Part shown: positions 8,118-14,874 of the stretch, piece after piece
Position numbering within the stretch: the stretch's first letter is position 1
Layout of the letters: each line of letters begins with the position of its first letter
From: Methylophilaceae bacterium
GTDB taxonomy: Bacteria; Pseudomonadota; Gammaproteobacteria; Burkholderiales; Methylophilaceae
Assembly (NCBI GenBank): GCA_006844635.1
Contig: SPJO01000162.1
Coordinates: 1 to 20,532 of the forward strand
Reading direction: 5' to 3'
DNA: 20,532 bases
Translations under genes and position numbers: made by a program
Notes under the pieces: model-generated
Databases searched by the model: none
Seen by the model: only the letters and a program-made list of their open reading frames with translations
Told to the model about the DNA's origin: nothing

Positions 8118-9026
8118 TTGTTAAATGACTATGAGACCCCCATATCTCATGCAATACTGAAAGCTCAACATAGAAGCTTAAAAGGTGATTTTATTCCTCA
8201 TAAAAAAACAAAGGTATTGCTGTCTAACCATGCGGTTGTTGCCTTAGGCATTTTAACGCGCAAAGCAAAAAAGACTGTTGGTCATATCAAAGTCTCAGAG
8301 ATTCTGAATGACCAAGAACAAGCTTATGCTTTGTTAGCGCAATCCGTCATCTATGGTGATCAAGAGTTAGTCTCATTAGCATTGGAGCTAAACCAAACCT
8401 TGCAAATTTCACCTAACTTGATTCAAGCACTAGCCGCATATACCAAAGACTTAGCGAATGCACCAGAAAGTATACAAGTGCTGGCTAAACAGCAACAAGC
8501 AATCAGTCTTTTGGGAGATCATCTATTTGATCTAGATCTGCATCTCAAGGTTTATCGTGAAGCATCAGATGCATTTTTAGCAACTGCAAATGAAAACGAA
8601 CAGCCTTTTTACTTAAACTTGATTAGAGGTTTTCACCCTTACTGGGAAAAGACACACCACATCCTGCTCCAAGCTTTAGAAAGCAAGGCTAACAAAGAAC
8701 AAGCAACCATCATCAAGACTTGGGAGAACTTAGATAATGCGTTTTTAACCCGCATTGAAGAGTCGTTATTGGCTGCCTATACATCTGCCATTCATACAAT
8801 TGATATCCCAGATCAGCAGGTGGTACTCCGCACAAAAATTGCTAAGCTTATTTTGATTAAACAACGTACATTTGATAAAACATCTGAGGGCTACCGTGAG
8901 AATATAAGTACTATCAAAAAAAGCTTTAGTTCACATGATTTATTAACTTACTTCTTATCCGTATCAAGAGAGTTTCATCAACTCTGGCTGGATGCCCAGT
9001 TTGTCCAAGTCACGCCAAAAATCTAA
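8118..9026 (+). CDS. Unrecognised protein between flgL and fliR, TTG start
   Basis: I do not recognise this 302-residue protein. It has no signal peptide or membrane segment, and looks soluble and mostly alpha-helical (long runs rich in Leu, Ala, Gln, Glu and Lys). It contains three Trp and many His, but no Cys and no Met after the initiator. An in-frame TAA at 8112-8114 limits the start to TTG 8118 or a later rare start such as CTG; no good Shine-Dalgarno sequence precedes it. A C-run at 8137-8141 would, with one more C, put the ATG at 8125 in frame, so a small indel is an alternative explanation. The long open frame shares base composition with its neighbours. It lies 59 bases after flgL and converges on fliR with 12 bases between stops, so a motility-related role is possible from context only. 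Confidence 0.75.
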   Translation: MLNDYETPISHAILKAQHRSLKGDFIPHKKTKVLLSNHAVVALGILTRKAKKTVGHIKVSEILNDQEQAYALLAQSVIYGDQELVSLALELNQTLQISPNLIQALAAYTKDLANAPESIQVLAKQQQAISLLGDHLFDLDLHLKVYREASDAFLATANENEQPFYLNLIRGFHPYWEKTHHILLQALESKANKEQATIIKTWENLDNAFLTRIEESLLAAYTSAIHTIDIPDQQVVLRTKIAKLILIKQRTFDKTSEGYRENISTIKKSFSSHDLLTYFLSVSREFHQLWLDAQFVQVTPKI

Positions 9027-9038
9027 GCACTAAACATT

Positions 9039-9827
9039 CTATTGGCTTGGCGCAGTTGGCACGACAACCTCTTGCATATATTGCATGCCGTCTTGCACCA
9101 TCCCTTTCATTGGTAACAACATCCCTTGCAATGCTAACGCCAGCACAAGGAAGCCGATAGACAAGGTGACGGGGAAGCCAATACCGAACAGATTGAGTTG
9201 TGGTGCAGTTCTCGTCAGAATACCTAGTGCCATATTCGTAATCAGCAAGGCTGCAATAGCAGGCAAAGCCAATAACAAGCCAGTCGTAAAAATTGTTTGT
9301 CCCCACATGGCAATTTTCATTGGGCTAATGCTGCCCGTTTCCATCGCAATCGGTATCAAGACAAAACTGTCGGCCAAAGCACGTACCATCATCAAATGCC
9401 CATCTAAACTTAAAAAGATTAACATCAACAACATCGTTAAGAACTGGCTAATCGCCGTGTTCTGACTTTGCGTCATTGGATCAAAAAAGACGGCAAAACC
9501 CAAACCCATGCTCATACCAATCATTTGTCCGGCCACACCAACCGCTGCAAAAACCAAGCGGATTGAGAAGCCCATCGCTAAGCCAATAATCATTTGCTGC
9601 ACTAAGATGAGTAAGCCTTTAAGTGAGAAAATTTCAAACTCCTGAATAGGCGGTAAGGTAGGCATGATAATCAGCGTTAAGACAATACCGAACCCTAATT
9701 TAACCCGTGCTGGAATAGAACGGTCACTCAGAATAGGTGCCGTTGCCATGACCCCCAGCACCCGGGTTAAAGGCCAAAGCAAATTAATAATCCAACTATT
9801 AATGAGCTCGCTACTAATAGAAATCAT
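9039..9827 (-). CDS. fliR: Flagellar export gate protein FliR
   Basis: FliR is a membrane subunit of the flagellar type III export gate, forming with FliP and FliQ the helical channel at the base of the rod. The 262-residue product is very hydrophobic, with about six predicted membrane segments. The conserved segment TAPQLNLFGIGFPVTL near residues 200-220 is a family hallmark, and PILSDRSIPARVKLGF near residues 30-46 also fits. It is the last gene of the minus-strand fliL-to-fliR series and starts 15 bases after fliQ, without a clear Shine-Dalgarno sequence, suggesting translational coupling. flhB, which often follows fliR in other bacteria, is not next to it here; the neighbour is the convergent unknown gene. 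Confidence 0.96.
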   Translation of the reverse strand: MISISSELINSWIINLLWPLTRVLGVMATAPILSDRSIPARVKLGFGIVLTLIIMPTLPPIQEFEIFSLKGLLILVQQMIIGLAMGFSIRLVFAAVGVAGQMIGMSMGLGFAVFFDPMTQSQNTAISQFLTMLLMLIFLSLDGHLMMVRALADSFVLIPIAMETGSISPMKIAMWGQTIFTTGLLLALPAIAALLITNMALGILTRTAPQLNLFGIGFPVTLSIGFLVLALALQGMLLPMKGMVQDGMQYMQEVVVPTAPSQ

Positions 9828-9842
9828 TGCGGATATGCCAGT

Positions 9843-10112
9843 CTAATTGACCAGGGATGGAATGCTTGTCAGTACCATACGCATATAATCAACTAAGGTC
9901 GTTAACATCCATGGGCCAATCACCATCAGCACCACAAAAACACCAATCAACTTAGGTATAAAGGACAAAGTTGCTTCATTAATCTGCGTCGCCGCTTGAA
10001 AAATACTGACCAGCAAACCAATCAACAACACAGTCACAAGCATCGGGCCAGCGACCAACAATGTAATTTCCATGGCATGTCGCCCAATATCCATTACGCC
10101 TTCAGGTGTCAT
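9843..10112 (-). CDS. fliQ: Flagellar export gate protein FliQ
   Basis: FliQ is a small integral membrane protein of the export gate, present in several copies around FliP and FliR. The 89-residue length is exact for the family. Two hydrophobic helices are visible (about residues 14-38 and 50-72), separated by the conserved QAATQINEATLSFIPKL stretch, and the N-terminus MTPEGVMDIGRHAMEIT is typical. It lies between fliP (55-base gap) and fliR (15-base gap) in the conserved P-Q-R order. Confidence 0.96.
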   Translation of the reverse strand: MTPEGVMDIGRHAMEITLLVAGPMLVTVLLIGLLVSIFQAATQINEATLSFIPKLIGVFVVLMVIGPWMLTTLVDYMRMVLTSIPSLVN

Positions 10113-10167
10113 CTTATTTCTTTCTATCTGTTCGTCAAAAAGCCAAAATAGCTAAATTGAAAATCAC

Positions 10168-10920
10168 TTAATAAAAACTTTGTACTAATGAGCCCATCAT
10201 CAGTTGCCAACCGTCCACTAAGACAAATAGCATCAGCTTAAATGGCAAGGAAACAATCGCCGGTGAAACCATCATCATCCCCATCGCCATCAACACGCTG
10301 GCGACCACCATATCGATAATCAAAAATGGGATAAAGATAGCAAAACCAATTTGAAAAGCAGTCTTTAACTCACTGGTAATATAAGCTGGCACTAGCACAC
10401 GTAGGGGTACCTCTTCTGGTGTACTGACATTTTTTAGCTGTGCCATTTCAGCAAATAGTGTCAAATCTGCTTCTCTAGTTTGCTTCAACATAAAAGCTTT
10501 CAGTGGTGCAGAGCCTTTATCTAGCGCCTCTTGCATGGTGATTTGATCTTCAGATAATGGCTGATAAGCGTCAACGTAGATTTTGTCGATAACAGGGCTC
10601 ATCACAAACATGGTTAAGAACAGCGCCAAACCAATCATCACCTGATTCGGTGGGGCTGATTGTGTGCCTAATGCTTGCCTTAATAAAGACAGCACGATAA
10701 TAATGCGGGTAAAGCCTGTCATCATTAACAGCACTGCAGGTAAAAAAGTCAGTGATGTTAATAAGATAAGGGTTTGTAAACTCAACGTATATTCTTGGCC
10801 ACCTGATGCGCCTGGCGTCGCATTAATTAGTGGCAGGCTATTTTCGGCTAAGGCGTTTATTGGTAAGGCCAACAAAGCAAGCAAGCACCAAATCAACATT
10901 GTTATTTGTTTTTTATGCAT
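10168..10920 (-). CDS. fliP: Flagellar export gate protein FliP
   Basis: FliP forms the pentameric core of the flagellar export gate in the inner membrane. The 250-residue protein starts with a cleavable signal peptide ([20 protein letters not shown], likely cut after Ala-Leu-Ala25), a known peculiarity of FliP. Core signatures are [34 protein letters not shown] and [20 protein letters not shown], followed by the hydrophobic [20 protein letters not shown] and the [18 protein letters not shown]-terminus. All are intact and the length is normal. fliO ends 6 bases upstream and fliQ starts 55 bases downstream. Confidence 0.97.
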   Translation of the reverse strand: MHKKQITMLIWCLLALLALPINALAENSLPLINATPGASGGQEYTLSLQTLILLTSLTFLPAVLLMMTGFTRIIIVLSLLRQALGTQSAPPNQVMIGLALFLTMFVMSPVIDKIYVDAYQPLSEDQITMQEALDKGSAPLKAFMLKQTREADLTLFAEMAQLKNVSTPEEVPLRVLVPAYITSELKTAFQIGFAIFIPFLIIDMVVASVLMAMGMMMVSPAIVSLPFKLMLFVLVDGWQLMMGSLVQSFY

Positions 10921-10926
10921 TGTGCG

Positions 10927-11391
10927 TTAGCCCTTTTTGTTAATATTTTGTACAGACTTCTTTAACCAAGCAGAAAATGGTTTCACCATTGGGTTAGCAA
11001 ATGCTGCATGGGCGATTGCATCATCCTGCGCTGTTGTCTCTGATGGTGTTGCGGTTAGCGTTTGATCAGTGCCAGCCTCTAGGTTTGCAATGGCATTAAC
11101 CTGCCCTTGCGCCACACCCACCACCAACCAGCGGTCAGCAACCTCTAAGACCACAACACGTTCACGAGAGCCAACGCTAGTGCCACCGACTACCTTGATA
11201 GCTGAGTGTTGACTAGTATTGGGCATCATGCGTTTGACTAGCCAGCTGACTAATGCCAATACAGCAAGCACAACCGCTAAACCCATAACCATTTTCAACA
11301 CACTTGCTGTGGGAGAAATGACTGGTGCAGTCTCTGCTGCCCAAGCTTGGCTCTGAAAAACTACCATCAAAATGGGGAAAACAATGCGCAT
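10927..11391 (-). CDS. fliO: Flagellar export apparatus assembly protein FliO
   Basis: FliO is a small membrane protein that helps FliP assemble into the export gate. The 154-residue product has a signal-like hydrophobic N-terminus ending near AWA18, one membrane segment at about residues 32-52 (VLKMVMGLAVVLAVLALVSW), and a cytoplasmic domain with IKVVGGTSVGSRERVVVLEV, the FliO hallmark, followed by DRWLVVGVAQGQVN. The C-terminal tail is low-complexity and poorly conserved, as is normal. It lies between fliN (29-base gap) and fliP (6-base gap) in the standard order, which supports the assignment of this fast-evolving family. Confidence 0.92.
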   Translation of the reverse strand: MRIVFPILMVVFQSQAWAAETAPVISPTASVLKMVMGLAVVLAVLALVSWLVKRMMPNTSQHSAIKVVGGTSVGSRERVVVLEVADRWLVVGVAQGQVNAIANLEAGTDQTLTATPSETTAQDDAIAHAAFANPMVKPFSAWLKKSVQNINKKG

Positions 11392-11420
11392 ATTTAGGTT
11401 CTTTTCTTTATAGAATCGAT

Positions 11421-11852
11421 TTATTGATTGATTTTGCGAATGCGTTCTGCTGGCGTGATGATATCGGTCAAACGGATACCAAATTTATCATTCACAACCA
11501 CCACTTCACCTTGTGCAATTAAGCAGCCATTCACCAGCACATCCATCGGCTCACCGGCCATACCATCAAGCTCGACCACTGAGCCTTGCGCCAATTGCAG
11601 TAAGTTCTTAATCGCAATTTTGGTGCGGCCCAGTTCAACAGTGAGTTGCACCGGAATATCCAATACAAAATCGATATCATTTTCAGTACCTGGCTGACCA
11701 GCTTGCCCGCTCAACTCATTAAACACTTGCGCTTCAGCATTAGGGGCTTGTACTGCTGATTGCTGCTCAGCCATCGCATCACCCCAATCGGCCTCGCCTT
11801 CTGCACTAGCTTCAGCTGTCGCGTCGCCTTCAGCAGCCGCTTGCTCTGCCAT
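11421..11852 (-). CDS. fliN: Flagellar motor switch protein FliN, intact 3' frame
   Basis: FliN forms most of the lower C-ring, where CheY-P acts on the motor and the export ATPase complex docks. This frame holds the complete conserved domain: IDFVLDIPVQLTVELGRTKI, then LAQGSVVELDGMAGEPMDVL and a C-terminus GIRLTDIITPAERIRKI. The likely original start is upstream, at ATG 11962, which has a strong AAAGGAG Shine-Dalgarno sequence and overlaps the fliM stop. A missing base near 11903 puts that start out of frame. From the internal ATG at 11852 the product is 143 residues, close to the about 137 of enterobacterial FliN. It is preceded by a GGGGTG purine stretch that could serve as a weak ribosome site. 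It still keeps one DWGDAMAEQ motif because that motif is duplicated. The gene may thus be functional, or the gap may be a sequence error. Confidence 0.88.
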   Translation of the reverse strand: MAEQAAAEGDATAEASAEGEADWGDAMAEQQSAVQAPNAEAQVFNELSGQAGQPGTENDIDFVLDIPVQLTVELGRTKIAIKNLLQLAQGSVVELDGMAGEPMDVLVNGCLIAQGEVVVVNDKFGIRLTDIITPAERIRKINQ

Positions 11853-11879
11853 CGCATCACCCCAATCAGCCTCACCTTC
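11763..11879 (-). repeat. 78-base-spaced direct repeat in fliN
   Basis: Two 39-base copies (11763-11801 and 11841-11879) both encode EGEADWGDAMAEQ and begin exactly 78 bases (26 codons) apart. They differ at a few mostly synonymous positions. The repeated peptide resembles the WAEALSEQ motif that occurs once near the N-terminus of enterobacterial FliN, so it appears to be an internal duplication of a conserved element. Confidence 0.85.
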
Positions 11880-11902
11880 CGCTGCTGCTGTCTCTGCAGC
11901 TG

Positions 11903-11962
11903 GTCTGCTGTTGGTTCTGCTGTTGGTTCTTCTGCTACGGCTTCTTCAGTTTCAGTCGCCAT
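11903..11962 (-). pseudogene. fliN: Out-of-frame 5' segment of fliN with one-base deletion
   Basis: The segment from ATG 11962 encodes MATETEEAVAEEPTAEPTAD, an acidic Glu/Ala/Pro-rich start typical of FliN, and then leaves the FliN frame. On the plus strand the copies read TGGTCTGCTGT, TGGTTCTGCTGT, TGGTTCTT: the first lacks one T. Restoring it would continue ...EPTAEPAAETAAAEGEADWGDAM into the intact frame. As read, translation from 11962 yields 83 residues and stops at 11711. The start is supported by AGGAG 6 bases upstream and by an 11-base overlap with the end of fliM. A true mutation and an assembly error are both possible. Confidence 0.75.
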
Positions 11963-12956
11963 TGTTTTCTCCTTTAACATATTCTGTTGAATTAGACCGT
12001 AGTAGCTTCTGTACCCGTAATGCATATTGACCATTAAATGATCCATATTTACAGCGCATCACCGGAATATTGTCTGCCACCACATCAATCTCTTCATTCA
12101 TACTCATGGGTACAACATCACCCACCTTAAGATTCATTACTTCTTTCAAGCTCAGGCTTTTGTTAGCTAAATTAGCGACAACCTCAACCTCCGCTGCTTG
12201 AATTTGCTGTGTCATCAAACGCACCCAGCGCTTATCAACACCTAACACTTCACCTTGCAAGGTGGAGGTCAGCATATCTTTGATGGGTTCTAACATGGAG
12301 TATGGGAAGCAGAAGTGCATATCACCGCCGACTTCACCCAACTCAACATTAAAAGTAATCGTGACAACCACTTCATTTGGCGTCGCGATATTGGCAAACT
12401 GAGTATTCATTTCTGACCGCAAATACTCAAACTGAATGGGGTAAACTGGTTCCCAAGACTTGCCATAGGTTTCAAATAAGATATCCAATACGCGTCGGAT
12501 AATGCGGAGTTCGGTTTGCGTGAATTCACGGCCTTCCACTCTGGTATGAAAACGACCATCGCCGCCAAACATATTGTCGACCATCAAAAATGCTAACGAT
12601 GGATCAATCACCATCAAACCAGTACCACGCAATGGATTCATCTGGATTAGGTTAAGGTTGGTTGGCACCACAAGGTTGCGAATGAAATCGCTATATTTCT
12701 GCACCTTCACCGGGCCTACTGAAATTTCTACCGTGCGCCTGAAAAAGTTAAACAACCCAATGCGTAACAACCTCGCAAACCGCTCGTTAATCACTTCTAA
12801 CGTTGGCATACGGCCACGTACGATACGTTCTTGCGTAGCTAGGTTATAGGGCTTAGCCTCGGAAGGGTCTGCCTCTTCTGGCTTGTCATCCTCTTCTCCG
12901 TCAACACCTTGCAGTAGCGCGTCAACTTCGTCTTGAGATAAGAAACTATCTGACAT
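11952..12956 (-). CDS. fliM: Flagellar motor switch protein FliM
   Basis: FliM is the middle C-ring protein and the first binding site for CheY-P. The 334-residue product begins MSDSFLSQDEVDALLQGV, which carries the CheY-binding peptide (SQDEVDALLQG). The middle domain includes ERIVRGRMPTLEVINERFAR, the GGDGRFHTRVEGREFTQTE segment (the GG-containing loop is where FliM meets FliG) and EYLRSEMNTQFANIATPNE. The C-terminal FliN-like domain (about 255-325) ends with MRCKYGSFNGQYALRVQKLL. Length is normal and all segments are intact. The 3' end overlaps the original fliN start by 11 bases (ATG GCG ACT GA), a classic coupling arrangement. It starts 21 bases after fliL. Confidence 0.97.
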   Translation of the reverse strand: MSDSFLSQDEVDALLQGVDGEEDDKPEEADPSEAKPYNLATQERIVRGRMPTLEVINERFARLLRIGLFNFFRRTVEISVGPVKVQKYSDFIRNLVVPTNLNLIQMNPLRGTGLMVIDPSLAFLMVDNMFGGDGRFHTRVEGREFTQTELRIIRRVLDILFETYGKSWEPVYPIQFEYLRSEMNTQFANIATPNEVVVTITFNVELGEVGGDMHFCFPYSMLEPIKDMLTSTLQGEVLGVDKRWVRLMTQQIQAAEVEVVANLANKSLSLKEVMNLKVGDVVPMSMNEEIDVVADNIPVMRCKYGSFNGQYALRVQKLLRSNSTEYVKGENNGD

Positions 12957-12977
12957 AATGGCTGCTAATTTCTTTAG

Positions 12978-13484
12978 TTATTGAATCACGAATGAAGTAA
13001 ATAGTGCTTCTTGTACTTCGAGTGGCTCACCAGCACCATAAGGCTCGTTGATGGCTTCAACCAGTTCTTCGCTTAACAGTTGCTTGCCTTCCATATCTGA
13101 GATTTCGCTGGCGACTTTATCAGTCAAAATCATCAATATGCGATTACGGACTTGCGGCATTTTTGCTTCAATAATAGCGGCCTCATCTGAACTGCTGGTG
13201 TTCAGCGTAATATCGACTTGCAAGAAACGATCACCCTCTTCTGGATTCAGGTTCAGTGTGAATGTTTCTAGCTCTAGAAAGACTGGCTCTTTAACCGCGA
13301 CTTCCTCTTTGTGCTCTTCACCTTCGGCATGTTCATCAGACTTACCACCCATCATCAACCAAGCCCCTACGCCGCCACCAAGCAAGATGACAACAGCAGC
13401 AATAATGATGATGAGTTTCTTATTCGATTTCTTTGGCGCTTCTGCTTCAGCGCCTTCTTCTTCAACTACTGGTTCTTGTGCCAT
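12978..13484 (-). CDS. fliL: Flagellar basal-body associated protein FliL
   Basis: FliL is an inner-membrane protein near the stators that supports torque at high load. The 168-residue product has a short acidic cytoplasmic N-terminus, a Lys-rich stretch, one membrane helix (about 23-43, LIIIIAAVVILLGGGVGAWL) and a periplasmic domain with VFLELETFTLNLNPEEGDRF and LQVDITL, then the RNRILMILTDKVASEISDME segment and a C-terminus ALFTSFVIQ. These are all FliL family features. The start at 13484 is preceded by an AAAGGA Shine-Dalgarno sequence. It opens the minus-strand fliL-M-N-O-P-Q-R series; its upstream region has sigma-28-like boxes (separate entry). Confidence 0.95.
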   Translation of the reverse strand: MAQEPVVEEEGAEAEAPKKSNKKLIIIIAAVVILLGGGVGAWLMMGGKSDEHAEGEEHKEEVAVKEPVFLELETFTLNLNPEEGDRFLQVDITLNTSSSDEAAIIEAKMPQVRNRILMILTDKVASEISDMEGKQLLSEELVEAINEPYGAGEPLEVQEALFTSFVIQ

Positions 13485-13496
13485 ATCGTTTTCCTT

Positions 13497-13528
13497 TAAT
13501 GAGTGTTTCTAAGACGAATAACTCATTA
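13497..13528 (-). repeat. Inverted repeat in the fliL leader
   Basis: TAATGAGT (13497-13504) and ACTCATTA (13521-13528) form a perfect 8-base-pair inverted repeat with a 16-base loop, just upstream of the fliL Shine-Dalgarno sequence. It could be an mRNA hairpin affecting fliL translation or a protein-binding site. No known operator is recognised. Confidence 0.45.
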
Positions 13529-13589
13529 TCGGCAAACTTTAGGGTTTTAGATGCGCGGAATAAAGGGGGAAATATGCCTTATTATCGGC
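13526..13589 (-). promoter_or_regulatory. Two sigma-28-like -10 boxes upstream of fliL
   Basis: On the minus strand GCCGATAA, the exact FliA -10 consensus, occurs twice, at 13582-13589 and 13526-13533. The second is immediately preceded by TAAAGTTT (13534-13541), the exact -35 consensus, but without the required 11-base spacer; a TAAA 12 bases before the box is the other partial match. The first box has no -35 match and lies in an inverted repeat (ATATGCC...GGCATAT, 13572-13593). The region is the only sizeable gap before fliL, so a promoter is expected here, but which elements are used cannot be decided from sequence. Confidence 0.4.
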
Positions 13590-13617
13590 ATATGAATAGA
13601 TAAAAAACAAATGTTAT

Positions 13618-13644
13618 AGCGTGTAGCGCCATCCACTACACGCT
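13618..13644 (-). terminator. Hairpin terminator-like structure after cheZ
   Basis: AGCGTGTAG (13618-13626) and CTACACGCT (13636-13644) form a perfect 9-base-pair stem with a 9-base loop, 9 bases after the cheZ stop codon. On the minus strand it is followed by ATAACATTTGTTTTTT, so the T tract is somewhat displaced. It probably ends or weakens cheYZ transcription before the fliL operon. Confidence 0.55.
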
Positions 13645-13653
13645 GGTAGAGCG

Positions 13654-14328
13654 TTAAAAACCTAGGCTATCAAGTAAATCATCCACCTGCTCTTGATCGG
13701 CCATCACATTCACTTTTTCTTCTGGTTTGATTTGTGGCCCATTAAGCAAGCCAGTCTCTTCCGATTCAGGCAACGGTTGACTTGGTGCAAAATCAACCAA
13801 GGTGCGGACTAACTCTTGTTCAATGACATTCGCAAGCTCGGTAATCTTTTTAATCACTTGACCTGTTAAGTCTTGGAAGTCTTGCGCCATCATAATTTCC
13901 ATCAACTGTGCTTTAGTTGCATTAGCATCTTCCGTTGTTTGTTTTAAGAATTTAAGCGTTTCCTGCGCGGCCTCATCATATTCAGATTTAAGCGATGGCT
14001 TGTCTAATATCGCTTTCCAACGGTCTTGCAATACGGCCGCTTGGCTAGTGATATTATCTTGCAGCGGGTTAGCAATATCTGTCGCATTTAATACCCGGTC
14101 TGCAGCCTGCTCTGTCATCGTAGCAACATAATTCAAGCGATCGCGTGCATCAGGAATTTCCTGTGCTGTTTTCTCCAACATTTGATCCAGCCCAAGCTCT
14201 CGCAAGCTTTCATGCAACCCTCTGGTCAACTGACCAATGCGGTGCAACATCTCATCGCCATCTGTGTGTGCTTCTATGGATGCACCAATAGCTGCAGTAG
14301 CGTTACTACTCGTTTGCTCTTTTGTCAT
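13654..14328 (-). CDS. cheZ: Chemotaxis phosphatase CheZ
   Basis: CheZ speeds dephosphorylation of CheY-P and so ends the motor signal. The 224-residue product is mostly helical. The catalytic segment MAQDFQDLTGQVIKK contains Asp153 and Gln157, equivalent to Asp143 and Gln147 of E. coli CheZ. The last residues, DQEQVDDLLDSLGF, match the conserved C-terminal CheY-tethering peptide. The N-terminal part with GQLTRGLHESLRELGLD is also family-typical. It lies 14 bases downstream of cheY and shares the sigma-28 promoter before cheY; a hairpin follows its stop. Confidence 0.97.
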   Translation of the reverse strand: MTKEQTSSNATAAIGASIEAHTDGDEMLHRIGQLTRGLHESLRELGLDQMLEKTAQEIPDARDRLNYVATMTEQAADRVLNATDIANPLQDNITSQAAVLQDRWKAILDKPSLKSEYDEAAQETLKFLKQTTEDANATKAQLMEIMMAQDFQDLTGQVIKKITELANVIEQELVRTLVDFAPSQPLPESEETGLLNGPQIKPEEKVNVMADQEQVDDLLDSLGF

Positions 14329-14342
14329 TGCGCGCTTTCTTT

Positions 14343-14729
14343 TTATCCGAGTTTTTCAAATATTTTTGACAACTTCTCATCTAAAGTTGCGGCAGTAAAT
14401 GGTTTCACAACATAACCATTTGCACCGGCTTGTGCCGCTGCAATAATATTCTCTTTCTTCGCTTCAGCTGTCACCATCAAGACTGGTACTTTAGATAATT
14501 TAGAGTCCTCACGAATCTTTTGCAGCATTGCTAAACCATCCATGTTCGGCATATTCCAGTCTGAAACAACAAAATCGAAATCGCCACTTTCTAACTTACT
14601 CAAACCCTCAACACCATCTTCTGCTTCTTCAACATTGGTATAACCTAGCTCTTTTAGTAAGTTTCTAACAATTCTGCGCATGGTTGAAAAGTCATCAACC
14701 ACTAAAAATTTTGTATTTGCGTCAGCCAT
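14343..14729 (-). CDS. cheY: Chemotaxis response regulator CheY
   Basis: CheY is a single-domain receiver that, when phosphorylated by CheA, binds FliM and FliN to change motor rotation. The 128-residue length is exact. Key residues are all present at standard positions: Asp12 and Asp13 (VVDD), phospho-acceptor Asp57 ([12 protein letters not shown]), Thr87 (MVTAEA), Tyr106 and Lys109 (GYVVKPF). The high similarity to enterobacterial CheY separates it from other single receivers. A GGAGT Shine-Dalgarno sequence lies about 7 bases before the ATG. It starts a cheYZ unit driven by a near-perfect sigma-28 promoter about 80 bases upstream. Confidence 0.97.
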   Translation of the reverse strand: MADANTKFLVVDDFSTMRRIVRNLLKELGYTNVEEAEDGVEGLSKLESGDFDFVVSDWNMPNMDGLAMLQKIREDSKLSKVPVLMVTAEAKKENIIAAAQAGANGYVVKPFTAATLDEKLSKIFEKLG

Positions 14730-14809
14730 ACGTTTACTCCATAAAATTATATTTGCCCAAGAAACAAAGTCTCAGACAAAACGTCTATCAGTTTCTTTTC
14801 TTATTTAAA

Positions 14810-14836
14810 TTATCGGCATATCGAACTAAATCTTTA
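14810..14836 (-). promoter_or_regulatory. Sigma-28 (FliA) promoter for cheYZ
   Basis: Reading the minus strand, TAAAGATT (14836-14829), an 11-base spacer and GCCGATAA (14817-14810) match the FliA consensus at 15 of 16 positions with exact spacing. It lies in the 145-base gap between cheB and cheY. It predicts a 5' leader of roughly 70 bases, which contains a small inverted repeat (GAAAC...GTTTC with inner AGAC...GTCT, 14761-14795) of unknown use. Confidence 0.9.
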
Positions 14837-14874
14837 GCCGTTTACCCACCTTCTCGCGCCTTAATATTGCCTAA

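Noticed and set aside
9027..9038. Bidirectional terminator between the unknown gene and fliR
   Set aside because: The gap between the two convergent stops is only 12 bases, and no stem can be formed there.
11899..11910. Programmed ribosomal frameshift in fliN
   Set aside because: The shift needed is -1, but the region (GCA GAC CAG CTG) has no heptameric slippery sequence and I see no clear stimulatory structure; a one-base deletion in a repeat explains it more simply.
13048..13512. Plus-strand open frame of 154 codons opposite fliL
   Set aside because: It is antisense to FliL; its low-complexity Ser-rich content mirrors the acidic FliL codons.
14838..14874. Terminator after cheB
   Set aside because: There is no stem-loop followed by a T-run on the minus strand; only short GC-rich patches.
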